Part shown: piece by piece, positions 1-7,702 of the stretch
How positions within the stretch are numbered: position 1 is the first letter of the stretch
Layout: every line of letters begins with the position of its first letter
DNA from: Kitasatospora phosalacinea
GTDB lineage: Bacteria; Actinomycetota; Actinomycetes; Streptomycetales; Streptomycetaceae
Reading direction: 5' to 3'
NCBI RefSeq assembly: GCF_030268885.1
Contig: NZ_BSSA01000001.1
Location: 1 to 64,000 of the forward strand
Length of the DNA: 64,000 bases
The notes under the pieces: model-generated
Seen by the model: the letters and a program-made list of their open reading frames with translations, nothing else
Databases searched by the model: none
What the model was told of the DNA's origin: nothing
Made by a program: the position numbers and the translations under genes

Positions 1-401
1 CCACCTCGGGCAAGGCGTGCACCGTCCTGCAGCCGGACTACAAGTACGGCATCAACAAGCACTCCAAGAACCAGGAGGCCGCGCGGGCGTGGCTGGACTG
101 GTACATCACCAAGTCCGGTGCGGCCCAAGCCGAGCAGGGCATCTCCTCGGTCAAGGGCGCCGAACTGCCCGCCACCCTCAAGCCGTTCACCGACCAGGGC
201 GTGCAGCTGATCGGGCAGAAGCAGGACGCCTCCGCCACCGTCAAGAAGATCGACAAGGGCGCGGAGATCAACCTCGACGCCCCCGACTACCGGCAGAAGC
301 TCGTCGACATCGCCCGCGGCGCCGCCCCCGGCGACCGCGACGGCTACTTCGCCGAACTCAACAAGAAGTGGTCCCAGGCCCAGAAGACCGTCAACGGCTG
401 A
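1..401 (+). CDS. ABC transporter extracellular solute-binding protein, C-terminal part
   Basis: Partial gene whose start lies outside the window. The frame is open from base 3 to the TGA at 399-401, giving about 132 residues. The sequence has the helical C-terminal lobe typical of family 1 sugar-binding lipoproteins (aromatic stretch LDWYITKSGAAQAEQG, then a lysine-rich end after the motif YFAELNKKW). The protein should sit outside the membrane and deliver a sugar or oligosaccharide to an ABC permease. The gene directly downstream encodes a secreted mannanase, so a manno-oligosaccharide ligand is a reasonable guess, but no ligand residues are visible in this fragment. Confidence 0.8.
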   Translation, partial: TSGKACTVLQPDYKYGINKHSKNQEAARAWLDWYITKSGAAQAEQGISSVKGAELPATLKPFTDQGVQLIGQKQDASATVKKIDKGAEINLDAPDYRQKLVDIARGAAPGDRDGYFAELNKKWSQAQKTVNG

Positions 402-430
402 CCAGCACGGCCCAGCCGACCCAGCAGCAC

Positions 431-468
431 GGCGCGGCGCGAGCGGACCCCACCGACCGCGCCGCGCC
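431..468 (+). terminator. GC-rich hairpin after the solute-binding protein gene
   Basis: An 11-bp perfect inverted repeat, GGCGCGGCGCG at 431-441 and its complement at 458-468, with a 16-base loop. It starts 30 bases after the stop codon of the binding-protein gene and lies before the mannanase start. There is no T-run, which is normal for terminators in high-GC actinomycetes. It suggests that the mannanase has its own transcript or only partial readthrough. Confidence 0.5.
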
Positions 469-529
469 CGGGACTTCGCGATCCACCCCCAGGCGTCACC
501 CCACTCCACCCGCGTGTCCGGAGGACCCC

Positions 530-1831
530 TTGAACGACCAGCCCCGCCCCACCCGCCGCCGCACCCTGCTCGGCGCGGCCGCCCTCGGACTCGCCGCCGC
601 CCCGCTGCTCGGCGGCACCGCGTCCGCCGCGGACGACCCCGACGGCCGGAGCGCCGACGGCCAGGGCGCCCCCGGCCGCGGCCGCGGTTCCTTCGTGACC
701 GCGCGCGGCGGCGAACTGCGCCTGGACGGACGGACGTTCCGGTTCGGCGGCACCAACTGCTACTACCTGCACCAGCAGTCGCACTACATGATCGACGCGG
801 TGCTGAACGACGCCGCCGCGATGGGCCTGACCGTCGTCCGCGCCTGGGCGTTCGCCGACGGCGGCGGCCGCTCCTACCGGGCCCTGCAGCCCGAGCCGTT
901 CAGCTACGACGAGGCCGCGTTCGACAGCCTCGACTACGCGGTGCACAAGGCCGGACAGCTCGGCCTGCGGCTCGTCCTCCCGCTGGTCAACAACTGGCCC
1001 GACTACGGCGGCATGCAGCAGTACGTGTCCTGGTTCCTCGGCCTCGCCGACGACTCCTACGGCGACGGCGTCCACCACGACAGGTTCTACACCGACGCCG
1101 ACTGCCGCAGGGCGTACCGGGCCTGGGCCAAGCACGTGATCCAGCGCCGCAACCGCCACACCGGCCTGCGCTACGCCGACGACCCCACGATCATGGCCTG
1201 GGAGCTGGCCAACGAGCCGCGCTGCCGCAGCGACAAGTCCGGTGCCACGCTGTTGGGTTGGGCCCGCGAGATGAGCGGGTACGTGAAGTCGCTGGCCCCG
1301 CGCCAGCTGCTCGCGATCGGTGACGAGGGCTTCTACGGGCGGGCGAACGAGGCCGACTACCCGTACTCCGACTACGAGGGCAACGACTGGCTGAAGCTCA
1401 CCGCGCTGCCCGCCGTCGACTACGGCACCGTGCACGTCTACCCGCAGAACTGGGGCGAGACCAGCGGAGGCAAGCCCGGCACCGACGCCACCTCCTGGGG
1501 CACCCGCTGGATCACCGACCACGTCGCCGACGGCCGCAAGCTCGGCAAGCCCGTGGTGGTCGAGGAGTTCGGCCTGCAGATCGACGCGGGCCGGGACGTC
1601 CCCGACACCGCCGCCCGGGACGCCGCGTACCGGGCCTGGACGGACGCCGCGCTCGCCGCGGGGGCGGCGGGCGACCAGTTCTGGCTGCTCACCTCCCGGG
1701 TCGACGACGGCTCGTTCTACCCCGACTACGACGGCCACCGGGTGACGTGGAACAACGACCCGGCCAACCCGACCCGCAGCACCGCCCAGCTGTTCGCCGC
1801 CCACGCCCGGGCGATGGCCGCCGCGCGCTGA
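530..1831 (+). CDS. Secreted glycoside hydrolase family 5 beta-mannanase
   Basis: Endo-1,4-beta-mannosidase-like enzyme (433 aa) expected to cut mannan or glucomannan outside the cell. TTG at 530 is preceded by GGAGGA at 519-524, a good ribosome site, so it is preferred over the longer open frame. The N-terminus has a Tat-type signal (twin arginines in TRRRTLLG, hydrophobic stretch, ASA cleavage site). The catalytic domain begins near residue 50. The acid/base glutamate is in WELANEP (about residue 229) and the nucleophile in VVEEFG (about residue 346), the order expected for clan GH-A, and the spacing matches the GH5_7 mannanase group. The upstream sugar-binding protein supports a role in hemicellulose use. 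Substrate is inferred from family. Confidence 0.85.
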   Translation: MNDQPRPTRRRTLLGAAALGLAAAPLLGGTASAADDPDGRSADGQGAPGRGRGSFVTARGGELRLDGRTFRFGGTNCYYLHQQSHYMIDAVLNDAAAMGLTVVRAWAFADGGGRSYRALQPEPFSYDEAAFDSLDYAVHKAGQLGLRLVLPLVNNWPDYGGMQQYVSWFLGLADDSYGDGVHHDRFYTDADCRRAYRAWAKHVIQRRNRHTGLRYADDPTIMAWELANEPRCRSDKSGATLLGWAREMSGYVKSLAPRQLLAIGDEGFYGRANEADYPYSDYEGNDWLKLTALPAVDYGTVHVYPQNWGETSGGKPGTDATSWGTRWITDHVADGRKLGKPVVVEEFGLQIDAGRDVPDTAARDAAYRAWTDAALAAGAAGDQFWLLTSRVDDGSFYPDYDGHRVTWNNDPANPTRSTAQLFAAHARAMAAAR

Positions 1832-1843
1832 GGCCCCTCCCGG

Positions 1844-1880
1844 GGTGCTCCGTGCGCGACCGGTCGGCGCACGGAGCACC
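1844..1880 (+). terminator. Strong hairpin terminator after the mannanase gene
   Basis: Perfect 14-bp stem: GGTGCTCCGTGCGC at 1844-1857 and its complement at 1867-1880, with a 9-base loop. It starts 13 bases after the mannanase stop. It has no T-tract, as usual in this genus. Confidence 0.75.
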
Positions 1881-2164
1881 TGCCCGTCCGAGTGCTGGGC
1901 ACTTCGCCTGCCATCATCACGATCTGATTCCTCCTTCCCGGCCCTCCCGCGCCCCGGTGCGGGCCACCCCGTCAAGAACCGCCCGGTGAACTGCCCACCT
2001 CATGCGGCCGGTTGCCCTCCCGCGGAGCCGGTGGACATGACGAACCGGGGCCGGAACGGCGCCCTCCGAGTGACGCCGATCACTACGGGCCCGGTGAAAC
2101 GTGTGATGAGGTTGGTGCGTCTGAGCAGTGGACAGGGCAAGCCCCGCGAGGGATCGGAGTACTG
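1881..2164 (+). other. Gene-free upstream region of the penicillin-binding protein gene
   Basis: About 280 bases between the mannanase terminator and the penicillin-binding protein start. Frames remain open in places but show no convincing start with a ribosome site, and no homology is recognisable. The stretch at 1905-1935 is less GC-rich than its surroundings and could hold the promoter, but I cannot assign -35 and -10 boxes. Nothing else seen. Confidence 0.5.
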
Positions 2165-4576
2165 ATGGTGTCTGGCCAGCCGGGACACGCGGCCGGGGGA
2201 GAGCCACCGGAACCGATTCCGGGCCGCGGCGCGGGCGGCACGGGCGCTGCGGGCCGGGGCCCCGGCTCCGACGCCTTCGGCGCCCCCGGCGCCCCCGGCG
2301 CCCCCGGCGGCCACGGCACCTACGACGCCCCCGGTCACTACGGCCCGTCCGGCACCTACGACGCACCCGGTCACTACGGCCCCTCCGGCACCTACGGCAC
2401 CTACGGCCCTCCCAGCGGCTACGACGACCCCGTCCCCACCGCCCCCGCCGTCCCCGACCCCGTCCCCACCGCCCCCGCCGTTCCCGACGCCGTCCCCGCC
2501 GCCCCCGACACCGCCGCGGGCGGCTCCCGGCGACGGCCGCGCGAGGCGCCGGGGTGGCTGCAGTGGTCGACGCGGCGGCTGAACTACCCGCGGGCCGACC
2601 GCGAGGGCTGGCGCCGCTGGGTGCCGGACTGGCGGCACCGGATCGACTACCCGCGCACCGGCCGCAGCGGCGTGCTGCGCTGGCTGCCGTCCTGGCGCCA
2701 GTGGCTGCTGCTGGCGGGCGGCGGCTTCGGGCTGCTCCTCGTGACCGCGGGCACGATGTACGTGGCCACCGACATCCCCACCGACCTCAACGCGTTCGCC
2801 ACCCAGCAGAACAACGTCTTCTATTGGGCGGACGGCAGCGAGATGGCCCGCACCGGCCTGGTCAACCGGCAGGACGTGCCGCTGGAGCAGGTGCCCACCC
2901 AGGTGCAGTGGGCGGTGCTGGCCGCCGAGAACGAGACCTTCTACTCCGACCCGGGCATCTCCTTCCAGGGCATCGCCCGCGCGGTCTACCGGATGGGTTC
3001 GGGCGGCGACACCCAGGGCGGCTCGACCATCACCCAGCAGTACGTGAAGAACGCCTACCTCAACCAGCGCCAGGACTTCTCCCGCAAGCTCGACGAGATG
3101 TTCATCGCGCTCAAGCTGGACCAGCAGGTCAGCAAGCAGGAGATCCTCAGCGGCTACCTGAACATCAGCTGGTTCGGCCGCGGCAGCTACGGCATCGAGC
3201 GGGCCGCCCAGGCGTACTACGGCAAGGACGTCTCCGAGCTGAACGTCAGCGAGGGCGCGTTCCTGGCCTCGCTGCTCAAGGGCGCCTCGCTCTACGACCC
3301 GGCGACCGGCCCGGAGAACCACGCCCGGGCGGTGGAGCGCTGGTCGTGGATCCTGGACCGGATGGTCAAGATCGGCAAGCTCTCGGCGTCCGAGCGGGCC
3401 AAGTACACCGAGTTCCCGGAGCCGCAGCCGGTGCCGCCGCTGGTCGGCCTGAACGGCCAGACCGGCTACCTGGTGGACCTCGCCAAGGGCTACGCGCAGA
3501 GCCACGCCGACATCTCCCCGGCCCAGTTCGACCTCGGCGGCTACCAGATCTACACCACCTTCGAGAAGCCGCGCGAGGACGCCCTCACCGAGGCCGTGCA
3601 GGCCGCCGAGAAGAAGCTCGACCCCGAGCACCGCCCCGCCGACCAGAACGTCCACCTCGGTGCCGCCTCGGTGGCCACCGACGGCCGGATCCTGGCGGTC
3701 TACGGCGGCCCCGACTACCTGAAGCAGGGCTTCAACAACGCCAACACGGTGAACGTGCCCGCCGGTTCGGCCTTCGCACCGCTGGTGTACGCGGCGGGCC
3801 TGAGCCAGGGCGTCCAGCGCGAGCGCGACGCCCCCCGGACGCCCGTCCAGCCCACCACCACGTACAACGGCGACAACGGGGTCGAACTGCGGACCCCCGA
3901 GGGGCCCTACTGGGGACGGGACGGCAAGAAGGCCAAGACCACCAACGACGGCGGCAAGAACTGGGGCACCGTCTCGCTGCGGACGGCGATCGAGCAGTCC
4001 GTCAACGGCCCCGTGCAGCAGCTCGGCATGGACGTCGGCCTGGGCAACGTCCGCAAGACCGCGATCGGCCTCGGGCTGCTGCCCGAGAGCATGGGCGACC
4101 TGACCCCCGCCTACACGCTCGGCAACTCCACCCCGAGCGCGATCCGGCTCGCCGACGCGTACACCGCCTTCGACGCCAAGGGCAGCCGCACCGACCCGTA
4201 CTCGGTCACCAGCGTCAGCCGCAACGCCGTCGACATCCCGGTGGAGAAGCCCAAGGCCGTCCAGGCGGTCAGCCCCGAGGTGGCCGCCCAGGTCGACGCC
4301 GCGCTGCGCGGCGCGGTCAAGGACGGCGCCGCCAAGGACGTCCGCCCGGCCGCCCCCGACTCCGCGGGGAAGCCCGGCACCACCCAGGACCACCAGGCGG
4401 GCTGGTACGTCGGCTACCGGGGCGACGTGGCCACCGCGGTCACCGTCTTCCGGCTCGACCTGAAGACCCTGGAGCTGCTCCCGCTGACCGGCGTCGGCGG
4501 CGCCGCCCAGAGCGCCCCCGACTCGGCGATCCCGGCCGGGATATGGGCCGCCTACGCGAAGGCCGCCGCGCACTGA
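2165..4576 (+). CDS. Class A penicillin-binding protein with degenerate transpeptidase active site
   Basis: Membrane-anchored peptidoglycan polymerase (803 aa). The start ATG 2165 has GGAG 5 bases upstream. Residues 1-120 are a Gly/Pro/Tyr-rich cytoplasmic region with short repeats, followed by a Trp/Arg-rich stretch, one membrane segment (about 180-205), a GT51 glycosyltransferase domain (ENETFY near 255 with the catalytic Glu; GGSTITQQYVKN near 290) and a penicillin-binding domain. In that last domain the SxxK motif reads S-A-F-A (about 533), the SxN motif is intact as SVN (about 611), and the KTG motif reads KPG (about 735). The nucleophile serine remains but the essential lysine is gone. 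Glycan polymerisation is therefore likely and peptide cross-linking doubtful. Family membership is secure; loss of transpeptidation is inferred. Confidence 0.9.
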   Translation: MVSGQPGHAAGGEPPEPIPGRGAGGTGAAGRGPGSDAFGAPGAPGAPGGHGTYDAPGHYGPSGTYDAPGHYGPSGTYGTYGPPSGYDDPVPTAPAVPDPVPTAPAVPDAVPAAPDTAAGGSRRRPREAPGWLQWSTRRLNYPRADREGWRRWVPDWRHRIDYPRTGRSGVLRWLPSWRQWLLLAGGGFGLLLVTAGTMYVATDIPTDLNAFATQQNNVFYWADGSEMARTGLVNRQDVPLEQVPTQVQWAVLAAENETFYSDPGISFQGIARAVYRMGSGGDTQGGSTITQQYVKNAYLNQRQDFSRKLDEMFIALKLDQQVSKQEILSGYLNISWFGRGSYGIERAAQAYYGKDVSELNVSEGAFLASLLKGASLYDPATGPENHARAVERWSWILDRMVKIGKLSASERAKYTEFPEPQPVPPLVGLNGQTGYLVDLAKGYAQSHADISPAQFDLGGYQIYTTFEKPREDALTEAVQAAEKKLDPEHRPADQNVHLGAASVATDGRILAVYGGPDYLKQGFNNANTVNVPAGSAFAPLVYAAGLSQGVQRERDAPRTPVQPTTTYNGDNGVELRTPEGPYWGRDGKKAKTTNDGGKNWGTVSLRTAIEQSVNGPVQQLGMDVGLGNVRKTAIGLGLLPESMGDLTPAYTLGNSTPSAIRLADAYTAFDAKGSRTDPYSVTSVSRNAVDIPVEKPKAVQAVSPEVAAQVDAALRGAVKDGAAKDVRPAAPDSAGKPGTTQDHQAGWYVGYRGDVATAVTVFRLDLKTLELLPLTGVGGAAQSAPDSAIPAGIWAAYAKAAAH

Positions 4577-4592
4577 CCCGCCGGCCGCAAGG

Positions 4593-4634
4593 GGGAGGGG
4601 CGCCGCGTCCGGTTGCGGACGCGGCGCCCCTCCC
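4593..4634. terminator. Bidirectional terminator between convergent genes
   Basis: Perfect 19-bp stem (4593-4611 and 4616-4634) with a GTTG loop, lying between the penicillin-binding protein stop (4576) and the stop of the convergent deacetylase-like gene (4653). It can serve both transcripts. Confidence 0.9.
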
Positions 4635-4652
4635 GCCTCCCGGCGCCCCGGG

Positions 4653-5918
4653 TCACTTCAGGTAGGTCGGCCAGTCCGGGGACTGGGCCGGGTCCAGGCG
4701 GCGCAGCTGGTCCAGCACCTTCGGGTCCTGGGCGTCCATCCAGTCCGCGAGCTCCTTGAAGGAGACGCAGTGCACGCCGTCCCTCTTGCAGACGGCCTCC
4801 ATCACGTCCTGGATGGCCTGCATGTAGATGCCGCCGTTCCAGGTCTCGAAGTGGTTCCCGATGAACAGCGGCGCCCGGCTGCCGTTGTAGACCCGCTCGA
4901 AGCCGTCCAGGTAGCCCTCGCGGGTCTGCTTCTCCCAGGCCGCGTACTTCTTCGGGTCGCCCTCGGTGCTGGCGCCCGACTGGTTGGCCAGGAAGTTGAA
5001 GTCCATCGACAGCACCTGGGTGTTGCCGAACGGCAGCAGCTGCAGCGGGAAGTTCCAGATGCCGTCCGACTTCGTCGGCCAGACCTGGAACTCGCCCGGG
5101 GAGCTGGCGTCGTAGCGCCACCCGTAGGTCTTCGCGGCCTGCAGCAGGTTCTTCTGGCCCTCCAGGCAGGGGGCCCGACCGCCCACCAGCTCCTTGGTGT
5201 AGTCGAACGGCAGCGGGGCCTCGTCGGTGAAGCCGGTGTTCGTCCTCCAGTGGGCGACGAACGAGTACGCCTGGTCGATCTCCTTCTTCCAGTCGTCCAC
5301 GCTCCAGGTGGAGCCGCCCCCGGCGTCGCCCGCGTCGGTGCAGAAGTGGCCGTTGAAGTGGGTGCCGATCTCGTTGCCGTCCTGCCAGGCCAGCCGCAGC
5401 TGGGCCAGGGTGTCCCGGACGTGCTGGCTGGTGGGGAAGGAGATGGCGGAGCTGCCGGGGGAGTGCTGGGGGGCCTGGTAGAGGCTGCGCTTCTCGTTCG
5501 GGACGAGGTAGATGCCGCTCAGGAAGAACGTCATCGTGGCGTTGTTGGCCTTGGCCAGCTCGCGGAAGCGGGAGAACAGGTGGTCGTCGTTCTCCAGCGC
5601 GCCGTCCCAGGAGAAGACCACGAACTGCGGGGGCTTCTCGCCGGGCTTCAACTTCTCGATCTTGAGCTGGTGGGGCTGCGGCCCGGTGTCGGACATCGAG
5701 CCGTCGCCCAGCACCTTCACCTTGCCGTCCCAGGCCGACGCCGAGGCCCCGGCACCGGCCGCCGCGGCGTCGGACGAGCGGTGGCCCGGGTCCGCGCCGT
5801 CGTCCAGCACCAGCGTCAGCGCGAGCGCGGTGACCGCGCAGCCCGCCAGCACGCCCAAGGCCACCTTGACGTTCCGGCTCCGGTGGCCCGGTCTCTCCCT
5901 GCGCCTGTGGTTCTTCAC
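4653..5918 (-). CDS. Secreted polysaccharide-deacetylase-like protein
   Basis: 421-aa protein with a GTG start, an Arg-rich N-terminus and one hydrophobic segment (about 18-42) that acts as an uncleaved anchor or signal. The extracellular domain has the NodB-like layout: an FVVFSWDG strand early on, a FFLSGIYL strand, GNEIGTHFNGH (metal-site-like histidines), FRYDASSPG-like core read here as YGWRYDASSPGEF, and IGNHFETW near the end. Enzymes of this fold remove acetyl groups from peptidoglycan or other polysaccharides using a metal ion. The first acidic motif is DGALEND rather than the classic TFDD, so activity is not certain. It is convergent with the penicillin-binding protein gene, fitting a cell-envelope role. 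Confidence 0.75.
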   Translation of the reverse strand: MKNHRRRERPGHRSRNVKVALGVLAGCAVTALALTLVLDDGADPGHRSSDAAAAGAGASASAWDGKVKVLGDGSMSDTGPQPHQLKIEKLKPGEKPPQFVVFSWDGALENDDHLFSRFRELAKANNATMTFFLSGIYLVPNEKRSLYQAPQHSPGSSAISFPTSQHVRDTLAQLRLAWQDGNEIGTHFNGHFCTDAGDAGGGSTWSVDDWKKEIDQAYSFVAHWRTNTGFTDEAPLPFDYTKELVGGRAPCLEGQKNLLQAAKTYGWRYDASSPGEFQVWPTKSDGIWNFPLQLLPFGNTQVLSMDFNFLANQSGASTEGDPKKYAAWEKQTREGYLDGFERVYNGSRAPLFIGNHFETWNGGIYMQAIQDVMEAVCKRDGVHCVSFKELADWMDAQDPKVLDQLRRLDPAQSPDWPTYLK

Positions 5919-6084
5919 TGTCCCGCTGTCCCTCGTCCCGCTCCGCCGTGTCGCCGCGCGACTGCGCCGGCATGACCGGACATCGCACCATCTTTTTTAT
6001 TGGACGACTGTAAGCGGGTGGTCGGTTGTCACCGCAGGCCGGACCGGAAGTTGCCGGAAGTGGTGACACCGCGACCATGAGTGG

Positions 6085-7413
6085 TCAGAACAGGCCGTGC
6101 CACATCTGCTCGACGACGACGCTCCACCAGGTCGACTCCCGGTGGAAGGCGTCCGGGTCGATCGCCGCCAGCTTCCCCTGCAACGCCGCCACCACCGCCC
6201 CCGCCGCGTACGGGTCCAGCCCCGGCAGCGCGGCCCGGGCGGCCACCAGCTCGTCCAGGCTGCGCAGGAACGCCGCCACCGAGGCGTTCACGTACCGGCC
6301 GCTGCCGGTGCGCGGGTGCACCGCCCACACCGAGCCGGACCGGCCGTCGTGCCCGGTGCACTGCACCGCCACCGCGCACAGCCCGTCCGAACCCAGCCTG
6401 CTCCAGCCCGCCAGGACCTCCAGCACCTGCGGCTCCGGCAGCTCCGCCCCGGACCCCGCGGCCGCCGCGGCCGCCGACAGGTGGGTGCGCAGGTCGGCGA
6501 ACAGCCCGCCCGCGGGCGGCTGCTCCGGGCGGTCCGCGACGAAGAACAGCGGCACCTCCGCGGGCAGCCCCGCCCACACCAGCGTCGCCCGGGCCGACTC
6601 CGGCAGCGCGCTCTCCGCCACGTCGTCCGCGTCGTACCGGACCACCTCGCCGAACGCCTCCGCGACCCGCCGCCCCAGCGCCACGTCCCGCACCGCCGGA
6701 GCCGCCGCCACCTCCCCCGGCCGCGGCACCGGCACCCGCCGCGGCCGCGGCGGCAGCGGCTGACCCGCCAGCCGCGCCGTCCGCTCCGCGTGGTCGGCCA
6801 GCCCCGCGACGCCCTCGGCCCGCTCGTCCGGGAAGATCCCGTACGGGAACGAGCAGGAGAACCGCGCGTTCGGGAACGCCTGCTCCACCAGCACCGCCGT
6901 GTACCCGCCCGGCAGCGACGCCGGGCGCAGGTCCGTGTGCAGCGCCACCACGTTCCCGGCCGGGACGCCGATCCGCCGCAGCTCGGCCGCCACCTGGTAC
7001 TCCGCGGGCGGCGTGCCCGGCGCCGACAGCCGGAACAGCGAGGTCTCCTGCCCGTTCGACGGGTCCACGTACGTCGCCACCACCGTGTTCCCCGGCCCGG
7101 TGGCCGGCGGGTCCTCCCGCCGCACCCGCTCCGCGTGCCGCGCCTCGTACGCCCGTGCCACCTCCTCCACCGGCACCGACGACCACACGCTCAGCTCCCC
7201 GGTCTCCCGGTCCACCACCCCGCAGGCGTCCCCGACGTCCGCGGGCGGCCGCCGCTCCCCGGTCACCGGGTCCCGCTCCAGCGGCGCGGGCGCGGCCCAC
7301 ACCACCCACCCCAGGCCGAACTCGCGGTACCGCACCTCGCGCCGCCGCTCGGCGGGCGCGCCGCCGTTCAGCCAGCGGTCGGCCGTGGCGAGGGCCTGCT
7401 CCTGGGTGATCAC
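6085..7413 (-). CDS. Three-domain immunity protein: YrhB-like, deaminase-like and SUKH-4
   Basis: 442-aa cytoplasmic protein; GTG start at 7413 behind GGAGGAGG. Residues 1-95 resemble the YrhB/Imm35 immunity fold (ITQEQALATADRWLNG then a WVVWA strand). Residues 110-215 resemble the XOO_2897-type deaminase fold, but where active members are expected to carry zinc cysteines (PC...PG.YC) this protein reads LRPASLPGGYT, so it is probably inactive. Residues 240-442 are a clear SUKH-4 domain, ending in the family hallmark WWSVVVEQMWHGLF. SUKH proteins neutralise secreted toxins of polymorphic systems, and the divergent neighbour is such a toxin. Domain calls at both ends are confident; the middle one is an inference from motif layout. 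Confidence 0.82.
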   Translation of the reverse strand: MITQEQALATADRWLNGGAPAERRREVRYREFGLGWVVWAAPAPLERDPVTGERRPPADVGDACGVVDRETGELSVWSSVPVEEVARAYEARHAERVRREDPPATGPGNTVVATYVDPSNGQETSLFRLSAPGTPPAEYQVAAELRRIGVPAGNVVALHTDLRPASLPGGYTAVLVEQAFPNARFSCSFPYGIFPDERAEGVAGLADHAERTARLAGQPLPPRPRRVPVPRPGEVAAAPAVRDVALGRRVAEAFGEVVRYDADDVAESALPESARATLVWAGLPAEVPLFFVADRPEQPPAGGLFADLRTHLSAAAAAAGSGAELPEPQVLEVLAGWSRLGSDGLCAVAVQCTGHDGRSGSVWAVHPRTGSGRYVNASVAAFLRSLDELVAARAALPGLDPYAAGAVVAALQGKLAAIDPDAFHRESTWWSVVVEQMWHGLF

Positions 7414-7443
7414 GACGACTCCTCCTCCGTGGGGCCCCGGACT

Positions 7444-7493
7444 CCGGGCTCCGGGCTTCGGACTCCGGGCTCCGGGCTCCGGGCTCCGGGCTT
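7444..7493. repeat. 7-bp tandem repeat beside the immunity gene
   Basis: Seven imperfect copies of a 7-bp unit (CCGGGCT) just upstream of the immunity gene start. A comparable 8-bp array lies on the far side of the toxin locus at 12730-12777. Confidence 0.7.
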
Positions 7494-7597
7494 CGACGTG
7501 AGATTAGCGGGAGGTCCTGCCGGTCACGAACGGATGTCCGATATCACCCTTCGAATTCCCTTTGTTTGCCGTGCTTTTGTCCTATGGGTGCGATCAT

Positions 7598-7626
7598 TTG
7601 ACTGTACGTTGAATATGGGGCAACGT
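7598..7626 (+). promoter_or_regulatory. Possible toxin promoter in an AT-rich patch
   Basis: The stretch 7540-7630 is clearly richer in A/T than its surroundings. It contains TTGACT (7598-7603) and, 17 bases later, CAACGT (7621-7626), a loose match to the housekeeping -35/-10 pair, about 75 bases before the toxin start. The -10 is weak, so this is only a candidate. Confidence 0.35.
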
Positions 7627-7702
7627 TCTGCAGCATCCGTCCACCAGGGGGCCGGTGACACGTCACCGGGTGTGGTGGTTCCGTCAGTTGGGGGGCTGAC
7701 CT

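Noticed and set aside
2000..4573. An 857-codon minus-strand frame
   Set aside because: Antisense shadow of the penicillin-binding protein gene.
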